Part shown: positions 1-4,979 of the stretch, piece after piece
Layout of the letters: each line of letters begins with the position of its first letter
How positions within the stretch are numbered: position 1 is the first letter of the stretch
Source of the DNA: SFWF01 sp045587065
GTDB taxonomy: Bacteria > Bacillota > Clostridia > Oscillospirales > Acutalibacteraceae
Assembly (NCBI GenBank): GCA_045587065.1
Contig: JAZNBQ010000137.1
Location: forward strand, 1-6,728
Length of the DNA stretch: 6,728 nucleotides
Direction: 5' to 3'
Made by a program: the position numbers and the translations under genes
Notes under the pieces: model-generated
Told to the model about the DNA's origin: nothing
Seen by the model: only the letters and a program-made list of their open reading frames with translations
Database searches by the model: none

Positions 1-38
1 TCCTTGGCTCACAGAACGACATGGCTACGATCCGACTT
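1..38 (-). other. Untrimmed BGI/MGI (DNBSEQ) sequencing adapter at contig end
   Basis: Read on the minus strand from 38 down to 1, this stretch begins AAGTCGGATCGTAGCC and ends GAGCCAAGGA. From memory it equals the first 38 of 42 bases of the standard MGI/BGI reverse-read adapter, with only the final GTTG missing at the window edge. The match starts exactly where protein similarity of the beta-subunit gene breaks off, after Ala-Ala-Arg-Asn. The bases are therefore most likely library adapter and not genome. The adapter identity is recalled, not searched. Confidence 0.93.
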
Positions 39-374
39 GTTTCTTGCGGCAGAGTGAACGGTTTCTGCCATACCGATAGAAGCCAAGTCTCCGTCTCCCT
101 GATATGTAAACACAATGTTCTCTGGGCGGCTTCTCTTAATACCTGTTGCAACGGCAGGTGCTCTACCGTGAGCGGCCTCAATCATATCACAGGTAAAGTA
201 ATCATAAGCCATAACCGCACAACCAACGGGAGCTACACCGATTGCCTTGCCTTCGATACCCAGTTCGTCCATAACCTCGGCAACTAAACGATGAATAATA
301 CCGTGAGGGCAACCCGGGCAATAGTGGAAGGGAATGTCTGCTAAAGAATCAGGTTTTTTAAATACTACTGCCAT
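39..374 (-). CDS. vorA: 2-oxoacid:ferredoxin oxidoreductase, TPP-binding beta subunit (VorA/KorB type), partial
   Basis: This is the N-terminal 112 residues of the thiamine-pyrophosphate subunit of a 2-oxoacid:ferredoxin oxidoreductase. The enzyme interconverts a 2-oxoacid plus CoA with acyl-CoA, CO2 and reduced ferredoxin in the cytoplasm. Visible marks are HYCPGCPHG (residues 17-25), APVGC (48-52) and YQGDGDLASIG (91-101), the start of the GDG...NN TPP/Mg site. Cys19, Cys22 and Cys52 have the spacing of the proximal [4Fe-4S] ligands known in related enzymes; the fourth ligand and the NN part of the TPP motif should lie in the missing part. The start at 374 follows the alpha-subunit stop by one base, with AAAGGAG at 390-384; an upstream in-frame ATG at 422 lies inside vorB and is unlikely. 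Family members have about 250-290 residues. The in-frame TGA at 11-9 lies in adapter sequence, so the gene is cut by the contig end and is not a pseudogene. Exact substrate is uncertain. Confidence 0.88.
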
Positions 375-375
375 A

Positions 376-1437
376 TCAGTACACTCCTTTCTCGGCATTT
401 TTAATGCTTTGTAAAACTTCATCAGGACTTACAATCATACCGCCGCAACGGTTGCAAAGAGCAACAGGTTTTTTAGACTCGGTATAAAGACGAATGTCTT
501 CAATCATTTGTCCCATGCTAAGCTCAACTGAAATAAAGCCTTTAACCTTTTCTGCGGCAGCTTGTAAAGCTTTCTTTGGGAAAGGCCAAAGAGTGATAGG
601 ACGTATAAGACCAACCTTAATGCCTTCCTTTCTTGCGGCAACAACTGCATTTTTAGCAACACGTGCGGCAATACCGAAAGCAACAACGCAATATTCTGCA
701 TCGTCCATCATATACTCTTCCCACATAGCTTCATTTTCTTCAATAGCCTTATATTTTTCGTAGCGCTCAAAGTTTTTAGCTTCAAGCTCGTCTGGTTTAA
801 GGTAAAGAGAATTAACAATATTATGCTTTCTCTCACAGTTGGTACCTGTAAGAGCCCAAGGCTTCTGATACTCTTCAATTTCAGCATCTTCAAAGGTTAT
901 AGGTTCCATCATCTGACCGATGGTACCGTCTGCCAAAATCATAGAGGTCATCTGATATTTGTCTGCAAGATTAAAGCCCTTAATAGTAAGACTAGCCATT
1001 TCCTGAACCGAAGCAGGAGCTAAAACTATCATACGATAGTCTCCGTGACCGCCGCCTTTGGTTGCCTGGAAATAGTCAGACTGTGACGGCTGAATTCCGC
1101 CGAGGCCGGGACCTCCGCGCTGAACGTTTACTACGAGAGCAGGAATATCTGAACCGGCTATGTAGCTAAGACCTTCTGCTTTAAGGGAAATTCCGGGACT
1201 GGAAGATGAGGTCATTACTCTAACGCCTGCAGCTGCTGCGCCGTAGACCATATTTATAGATGCGATTTCGCTTTCTGCCTGTAGGAAAACGCCACCGATT
1301 TTGGGCATTTTCTTAGCCATATAAGCGGCAATTTCTGTTTGAGGGGTTATAGGATAACCGAAATAATGCTTACAGCCTGCGCGGATTGCGGCTTCGGCAA
1401 TTGCTTCGTTTCCTTTCATTAAAACTCGTTCTGCCAT
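376..1437 (-). CDS. vorB: 2-oxoacid:ferredoxin oxidoreductase alpha subunit (VorB/KorA type)
   Basis: This 353-residue protein is the pyrimidine-binding (alpha) subunit of a multi-subunit 2-oxoacid:ferredoxin oxidoreductase, most like 3-methyl-2-oxobutanoate (2-ketoisovalerate) oxidoreductase VorB. Family marks in order are GYPITPQTE (27-35), the QAESEIAS segment with conserved glutamates (53-60), TSSSSPGISLK (76-86), RGGPGLGG (107-114), and PSQSDYFQATKGGGHGDY (117-134), the acidic/glycine-rich stretch typical of Vor/Kor alpha chains. The C-terminal third (about 245-353) is the transketolase C-terminal-like domain. No gamma domain is fused, so a separate gamma gene is expected beyond the contig end. 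GGAGG at 1452-1448, directly after the ferredoxin stop, lies ten bases before ATG 1437; ATG at residue 7 is a possible alternative. It is flanked by its ferredoxin (16-base gap) and its beta subunit (1-base gap). Vor versus Kor or aryl-pyruvate specificity cannot be settled from sequence; Vor is preferred by overall resemblance and by the T-box context. Confidence 0.9.
   Translation of the reverse strand: MAERVLMKGNEAIAEAAIRAGCKHYFGYPITPQTEIAAYMAKKMPKIGGVFLQAESEIASINMVYGAAAAGVRVMTSSSSPGISLKAEGLSYIAGSDIPALVVNVQRGGPGLGGIQPSQSDYFQATKGGGHGDYRMIVLAPASVQEMASLTIKGFNLADKYQMTSMILADGTIGQMMEPITFEDAEIEEYQKPWALTGTNCERKHNIVNSLYLKPDELEAKNFERYEKYKAIEENEAMWEEYMMDDAEYCVVAFGIAARVAKNAVVAARKEGIKVGLIRPITLWPFPKKALQAAAEKVKGFISVELSMGQMIEDIRLYTESKKPVALCNRCGGMIVSPDEVLQSIKNAEKGVY
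384..390 (-). promoter_or_regulatory. Ribosome binding site of the beta-subunit gene
   Basis: AAAGGAG (390 to 384, minus strand) sits inside the last codons of vorB, nine bases before ATG 374. It decides in favour of the start MAVVFKK over the ATG at 422, and suggests translational coupling across the one-base gap. Confidence 0.7.
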
Positions 1438-1453
1438 TGTGGGTCTACCTCCT

Positions 1454-1660
1454 TTATCTTTCTACAGTGATAATGCAATCGGGACACATAGTTGCACAAA
1501 AAGCACAACCTATGCACTTATCAGGATTTATCATCACAGCAGGAGAATAGCCTTTTTTGTTAATAATATCCGAATTAATTTCCAGACAGCCTTTTGGACA
1601 AGCGTCTACACAAAGGCCGCAGCCTTTACACCAATCTGTTCGGAATGTTACCTTTGCCAT
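1454..1660 (-). CDS. 2[4Fe-4S] ferredoxin, delta-type subunit of the oxidoreductase
   Basis: A 68-residue ferredoxin. Two CxxCxxCxxxCP motifs are present: Cys11, 14, 17 with Cys21, and Cys49, 52, 55 with Cys59. These are enough for two cubane [4Fe-4S] clusters. The protein is hydrophilic with no signal peptide, so it acts in the cytoplasm. Located directly before vorB, it is most likely the delta (electron-transfer) subunit of the same oxidoreductase, passing electrons between the TPP/Fe-S core and a free ferredoxin. An open frame extends upstream to 1699, but that would overlap the previous gene and add a basic, non-family leader. ATG 1660 begins MAKVTF and has AAGGAG at 1673-1668, seven bases away. 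Its stop TAA (1456-1454) runs into the vorB ribosome binding site. An independent soluble ferredoxin is possible but less likely. Confidence 0.92.
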   Translation of the reverse strand: MAKVTFRTDWCKGCGLCVDACPKGCLEINSDIINKKGYSPAVMINPDKCIGCAFCATMCPDCIITVER

Positions 1661-1667
1661 ATTTTTT

Positions 1668-1673
1668 CTCCTT
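1668..1673 (-). promoter_or_regulatory. Ribosome binding site that fixes the ferredoxin start
   Basis: AAGGAG (1673 to 1668, minus strand) starts right after the ATPase stop codon TAG (1676-1674) and lies seven bases before ATG 1660. It selects the short 68-residue ferredoxin over the 81-residue reading. Confidence 0.75.
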
Positions 1674-2336
1674 CTAAAATAATTTTTTCTGTAACTCAAG
1701 GGAAATAACAGGGTCTAGTTTGCCTTCTAACTTTTGTGCAACGCCTGAAACGGCGGTGTGTGCGAAAACAGGCAGACCACTGATTTCACTTAAAGTATTT
1801 ATATAGTCAATTGATGCAAGAACAGTGTCTGCAGTGGTTTCTTCACCTAAATTAGAGTTGTTTATAATGTCGGTGAATTTTAGATTGCAGGCGGTCTCGA
1901 TTTCCCTCATAACCTCTAAAGCTTCCTCAGGGGTTCGGGTAAGAGGTCTGTAACAGTTTGCAACAAAAACCATTCGATAATTATTTTCCTCTTTTATGGA
2001 CGGCACGTAACGGCCTAACGCATAGGCGCCGCGGTCATCACCGCCAATGTCCATTATACCATAAGTTTTTTTATCTGTCACTAATTTATAGTTTTCTGCA
2101 GGAAGAGCAGGCAGGTCTACGTTAGTGTTTGCAAATTGTGGAGAAACAAGGGCAACGCCTGCCCTCTCCAACTCCTCGGCACTGTCTTTAGTGCGAAAAT
2201 AAGGATTTACAATATCTAAATCGGCTATACAAACTTTTTTGCCCTCTTTTGCCAGCATTATAGCGTAGTTTACGGCGATATTTGTTTTGCCGCTGCCGTA
2301 ATGTCCTGCAAAAAGCGTTAAGCGTTTGTGCTCCAT
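1674..2336 (-). CDS. P-loop ATPase, MinD/Mrp/CobQ-like superfamily, function unknown
   Basis: A 220-residue soluble nucleotide-binding protein. The Walker A motif is GHYGSGKT (residues 11-18). It lacks the signature lysine of classical ParA/MinD (KGGxGKT); His12 stands there. A switch-like segment ADLDIVNPYFR follows (38-48, Asp39 and Asp41), then a Walker-B-like GIMDIGGDDRG (93-103), and a late DIINNSNLG (157-165). The fold is that of SIMIBI-class ATPases which deliver or activate cargo, but I cannot name a characterised family. It sits between the synthetase fusion (10-base gap) and the ferredoxin (13-base gap), with AGGAG overlapping the preceding TAG stop and seven bases before ATG 2336. 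This places it firmly in the operon. One inference is an accessory role for the oxidoreductase, such as Fe-S cluster insertion or reductive activation, by analogy with Mrp/NBP35 and CooC-type proteins. A purely regulatory role is equally open. Confidence 0.8.
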   Translation of the reverse strand: MEHKRLTLFAGHYGSGKTNIAVNYAIMLAKEGKKVCIADLDIVNPYFRTKDSAEELERAGVALVSPQFANTNVDLPALPAENYKLVTDKKTYGIMDIGGDDRGAYALGRYVPSIKEENNYRMVFVANCYRPLTRTPEEALEVMREIETACNLKFTDIINNSNLGEETTADTVLASIDYINTLSEISGLPVFAHTAVSGVAQKLEGKLDPVISLELQKKLF

Positions 2337-2346
2337 AAGGTCACTC

Positions 2347-4635
2347 CTAAAGTTGTTTGCGAATTATCTTTCCGCTTGTGGTTTTAGGAAGACTCTCTTT
2401 AAATTCCACAATACGCGGATATTTGTAAGGTGCGGTGCGAGATTTAACGTAGTTTTGAATCTCTTTCTTTAGTTCCTCTGTACCCTTGAAATCCTTAACA
2501 AGTACGATACTTGCTTTTACAACCTGACCGCGAACCTCGTCAGGAGCGGCAGAAACGCCACATTCCAAAACGTAAGGAAGTTCCATAATAACGTTTTCGA
2601 TTTCAAAAGGTCCGATTCGGTAGCCGGAGGACTTAATAACGTCGTCTACGCGGCCAACGTACCAGAAGAAGCCGTCCTCGTCGCGCCAAGCCAAGTCACC
2701 TGTGTGATACCAGCCGTCGCGCCAGGTCTCTGCGGTAGTTTCCGGATTACCCTCATAGCCGAAGCTGAGACCACAGGGCAGACCGTTTTTAATATTAATA
2801 CAAACCTCTCCGCTTTCACCAATGCCAACCTCGTTGCCATCTGCATCCAAAAGATGAACGTCGTAAAGGGGAACAGGCTTACCCATAGAACCAATTTTGT
2901 GGCTGCTGCCTGTAAGGTTACCAATTATGAGGGTGCTTTCTGACTGGCCGAAGCCTTCCATAATTTCAAGGCCTGTTGCTTTTTGGAACTGGCGGAAAAC
3001 CTCAGGGTTAAGAGCCTCTCCTGCAATAGATGCGTGTTCAATGGAAGAAAGGTCGAAACGGCTCAGGTCCTGTTTAATAAGCATTCTGTACATAGTAGGT
3101 GGCGCACAGAATGTGGTAATGTTGTATTTTTTGAAAAGAGGCAGAATTTTTTCTGCATCAAATCTGTCAAAATCATAAACAAAAATGGCGGCTTCGCACA
3201 ACCACTGACCGTATAGCTTGCCCCAAAGGGATTTTGCCCAACCGGTATCTGAAATTGTTAAATGCAAGCCCTCAGGATTTACCTGATGCCAATATTTTGC
3301 CGTTATAAAATGACCCAGAGGATATTTAAAGTTATGAGCGGCAAGTTTTGGGTAACCTGACGTACCAGAGGTAAAGAACATAAGCATTGGGTCACTTCCG
3401 CAAGGAGTCTCGGCTGTGCGGTTAAAGTGACTGCTAAACAAGGTATATTCTTTGTCAAAATTGTACCAACCCTCTTTACTGCCACCAACCAAAATTTTAG
3501 TTTCAAGGGTAGGAACTTTTACTGCTGCTTCGTCAACTGCGGTGGAAACCTCGCCGTCGGCTGTGCAAAGAATAGCCTTAACCTTTCCTGCTTCAAAGCG
3601 GTAGGAAAAATCCTTTTCCTGAAGTTGATTTGTAGCAGGAATTACAACGGCACCTAATTTATGCAAAGCTAAAATGCTGAACCAGAACTGGTAGTGACGT
3701 TTAAGTACAAGCATAACGCGGTCGCCACGTTTAATGCCTAAAGATTTAAAGTAGTTAGCGGCACGAGCAGACTCTCTCTTTATGTCTTTAAAGGTAAATC
3801 TGCGCTCGGTACCGTCTTCGCTGAGATGAACCATAGCCAGTTTTTCAGGTTGGCTTTGGGCAAGAGCGTCTACAACGTCAAAAGCAAAGTTAAAGTTTTC
3901 TTCGTTTTTAAAGGCAATTTGAGTAAGCTTTCCGTCTTCCTCGGTAGGAACAATAAAGTTATGGTAAAATCTGGAACCTACTTCCTCTTTGCGAGTTGGC
4001 TTAATAGGCTTAGCCTCGCTGGTTTGTTGTGATTCTGTACGAGCGGCGGCATTACGCAAAACGATTGCGTAAAAGGCACAATCCTCTCCGTCAACAGCAA
4101 TCATACCATGAGGGGTAGAAGAATCGTAATAAATGGTGTCTCCGGGATGCAAAATCTCAGTATGTTCACCAATTTGTATGCGCATATGACCGCGAATAAC
4201 GATATCACATTCCTGACCCTCGTGGGTGGTAAGCTCAATATCTTCATATTCTGCGCCGTCTCTGTAGTTAAGCTCCATATATAAAGGAAGGGCAATACGG
4301 TTTCTGAAATCTGCCGCTAAGTTGAAGCCTGTCATATGATGGGCTTCTTCTATACGTTGTCCCTGTCCTTTTCTGGTTAAAGCATAGGTCTGTAGTTTTG
4401 GGCTATGACCTTCAAGGATGTCTCCCATATCAACGCCAAATGATAAGGCGCAATGATATAAAAAGGCAACACTGAGGTTTTTGTTACCTGCTTCACACTC
4501 TTTATATTCTTCTATGGAGATGCCTGTGCGCTGAGCCATTTCTTCTACGGTAAGGCCTGTGATATCGCGAAGCTCTTTAATTCGAGCTGCAATCTCTTTC
4601 ATTTTATAAGTCATACCGGTTATGTTCTTTTCCAT
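2347..4635 (-). CDS. Xre HTH - cupin - AMP-forming acyl-CoA synthetase fusion
   Basis: A 762-residue three-part protein. Residues about 12-72 form an Xre/HTH_3 DNA-binding domain (IKELRDITGLTVEEMAQRTG and following). Residues about 115-193 are a cupin with the usual partial metal set His138, Glu142 and His176 (STPHG). About 195-225 is a linker. Residues about 230-762 are a complete adenylate-forming synthetase: P-loop TSGTSGYPK (422-430), GFGQSEST (561-568), HTGD (644-647), GRVDDVIKSSGYRIG (661-675) and the catalytic lysine Lys756 in PKTTSGK. The enzyme part resembles medium/branched-chain acyl-CoA synthetases (MACS, including archaeal enzymes that favour 2-methylbutyrate). It should convert a carboxylic acid, ATP and CoA to acyl-CoA, AMP and PPi. 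The start is ATG 4635, with GAGGTG at 4645-4640; the frame is open up to a TTG at 4656, but that lies in the terminator U-tract. It is the first gene behind the T-box. Whether the HTH really binds DNA while fused to the enzyme is not known. Confidence 0.9.
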   Translation of the reverse strand: MEKNITGMTYKMKEIAARIKELRDITGLTVEEMAQRTGISIEEYKECEAGNKNLSVAFLYHCALSFGVDMGDILEGHSPKLQTYALTRKGQGQRIEEAHHMTGFNLAADFRNRIALPLYMELNYRDGAEYEDIELTTHEGQECDIVIRGHMRIQIGEHTEILHPGDTIYYDSSTPHGMIAVDGEDCAFYAIVLRNAAARTESQQTSEAKPIKPTRKEEVGSRFYHNFIVPTEEDGKLTQIAFKNEENFNFAFDVVDALAQSQPEKLAMVHLSEDGTERRFTFKDIKRESARAANYFKSLGIKRGDRVMLVLKRHYQFWFSILALHKLGAVVIPATNQLQEKDFSYRFEAGKVKAILCTADGEVSTAVDEAAVKVPTLETKILVGGSKEGWYNFDKEYTLFSSHFNRTAETPCGSDPMLMFFTSGTSGYPKLAAHNFKYPLGHFITAKYWHQVNPEGLHLTISDTGWAKSLWGKLYGQWLCEAAIFVYDFDRFDAEKILPLFKKYNITTFCAPPTMYRMLIKQDLSRFDLSSIEHASIAGEALNPEVFRQFQKATGLEIMEGFGQSESTLIIGNLTGSSHKIGSMGKPVPLYDVHLLDADGNEVGIGESGEVCINIKNGLPCGLSFGYEGNPETTAETWRDGWYHTGDLAWRDEDGFFWYVGRVDDVIKSSGYRIGPFEIENVIMELPYVLECGVSAAPDEVRGQVVKASIVLVKDFKGTEELKKEIQNYVKSRTAPYKYPRIVEFKESLPKTTSGKIIRKQL
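2516..2556. repeat. 41-base identical stretch shared by the two synthetase paralogues (copy 1)
   Basis: This segment is identical to 5149-5189, 2,633 bases away in direct orientation, and is followed after one mismatch by a further long match. It encodes the conserved AAPDEVRGQVVKA region near the C-terminus of both synthetases. It reflects the tandem gene duplication and could be kept identical by gene conversion. Confidence 0.85.
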
Positions 4636-4639
4636 AATA

Positions 4640-4645
4640 CACCTC
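4640..4645 (-). promoter_or_regulatory. Ribosome binding site deciding the start of the synthetase fusion
   Basis: GAGGTG (4645 to 4640, minus strand) precedes ATG 4635 by a short AT-rich spacer. It lies just after the terminator U-tract, so it is transcribed only on read-through. It supports start 4635 over the upstream TTG at 4656, which would sit within the U-tract. Confidence 0.65.
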
Positions 4646-4648
4646 ATT

Positions 4649-4692
4649 AAAAACAAAAACTCGTCTCAAAGATTGATTCCTTTGAGACGAGT
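4649..4692 (-). terminator. Intrinsic terminator of the T-box leader
   Basis: On the minus strand, ACTCGTCTCAAAG (4692-4680) pairs perfectly with CTTTGAGACGAGT (4671-4659): 13 base pairs around an eight-base loop. It is followed by TTTTGTTTTT (4658-4649). The 5' arm is the same segment that closes the antiterminator, so the two folds exclude each other. Confidence 0.95.
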
Positions 4693-4720
4693 AAAAATCA
4701 TACCCGCGGTACCACTCAAA
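4681..4720 (-). promoter_or_regulatory. T-box antiterminator with UGGU tRNA-acceptor bulge
   Basis: Helix A1 is UUUGAG (4720-4715) with CUCAAA (4686-4681). The seven-base bulge is UGGUACC (4714-4708). Helix A2 is GCGGGU (4707-4702) with ACUCGU (4692-4687), including two G-U pairs and a nine-base loop. This is the canonical T-box antiterminator. The variable fourth base of UGGN is U, which pairs with a tRNA whose discriminator base is A. CUCAAA and ACUCGU are shared with the terminator 5' arm. Confidence 0.95.
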
Positions 4721-4724
4721 TTGC

Positions 4725-4742
4725 ATTTGCCTCACGGCAAAT
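4725..4742 (-). promoter_or_regulatory. T-box Stem III hairpin
   Basis: AUUUGCC (4742-4736) and GGCAAAU (4731-4725) form a perfect seven-base-pair hairpin with a GUGA tetraloop. It stands directly before the antiterminator, where T-box leaders usually carry Stem III. Confidence 0.85.
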
Positions 4743-4930
4743 ACCACTCATAAGGTGCCAACACACCCGAAGCACTTACGTAGCTTACACGCGGAGGTTC
4801 TACGGCAAAAGCTTTCTTCCTCCAGACTCCGGAGCTACATATATTGAAGCCTGTAATGACTTGCACCAAACGTCATCTCTCTGAAACAGGAGTTTTTCAA
4901 CATAACTCTCCATCAATGCCCTTAATTATA

Positions 4931-4948
4931 ATGATTATTAGGAATCAT
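4931..4948. promoter_or_regulatory. Candidate operator dyad over the -10 and start site
   Basis: ATGATT (4948-4943) and AATCAT (4936-4931) form an inverted repeat with six-base arms and a six-base spacer. It overlaps the -10 box and the predicted transcription start. This is a good place for a repressor and could be the site of the HTH-cupin domains encoded on either side. In AT-rich DNA such a dyad can arise by chance, so this is a weak call. Confidence 0.35.
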
Positions 4949-4972
4949 ATCACTTTTTTTACAAAATGTCAA
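4944..4972 (-). promoter_or_regulatory. SigA-type promoter of the T-box operon
   Basis: On the minus strand, TTGACA (4972-4967) is a perfect -35. After a 17-base spacer, TATGAT (4949-4944) is one base from consensus -10. The TG two bases before it makes an extended -10. Transcription should begin near 4938-4935. The -35 box starts only seven bases after the stop codon of the upstream synthetase. Confidence 0.9.
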
Positions 4973-4979
4973 TATTTTT

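Larger units (their letters stand above)
4649..4937 (-). promoter_or_regulatory. T-box riboswitch leader controlling the synthetase-oxidoreductase operon
   Basis: A leader of about 290 bases between the two synthetase genes. Stem I runs from about 4921 to 4824. Its apical part has AGAGAG (4882-4877), AUGAC/GUCAU closing a loop that contains GGUGCAA (4867-4861), and CCUGU/ACAGG below. UGUUGAA/UUCAAUA lies above the specifier loop, and GGAG (4911-4908)/CUCC (4834-4831) below it. The specifier strand reads UAUGUAG (4841-4835). Counting one purine before the lower helix gives GUA (4838-4836, Val) followed by G. UAU (Tyr), UGU (Cys) and AUG (Met) are alternatives; Cys is disfavoured because the UGGU bulge predicts discriminator A. 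Stem II is GGAGG (4823-4819)/CCUCC (4797-4793). Stem III and the antiterminator/terminator follow. Uncharged tRNA should stabilise the antiterminator and allow transcription of the genes from 4635 down. T-box identity is certain; the amino acid is about 50% sure. Confidence 0.95.

Noticed and set aside
9..11. In-frame TGA ending the beta subunit early, suggesting a pseudogene or recoded stop
   Set aside because: The codon lies in the adapter-matching segment 1-38; similarity to the family stops at the adapter junction, so it is a contig-end artefact.
375..422. Sixteen-residue extension of the beta subunit from ATG 422
   Set aside because: It lies within the vorB coding sequence, while ATG 374 has a well-placed AAAGGAG and gives a family-like N-terminus.
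1661..1699. Thirteen-residue N-terminal extension of the ferredoxin
   Set aside because: It would overlap the end of the ATPase gene and is not family-like; ATG 1660 has AAGGAG seven bases upstream.
4636..4656. Longer start (TTG at 4656) for the synthetase fusion
   Set aside because: It lies in the terminator U-tract with no ribosome binding site; ATG 4635 has GAGGTG in front.
4837..4839. UGU (Cys) as the T-box specifier
   Set aside because: The UGGU acceptor bulge needs a tRNA with discriminator A, whereas tRNA-Cys carries U; the register also leaves two bases before the lower helix.
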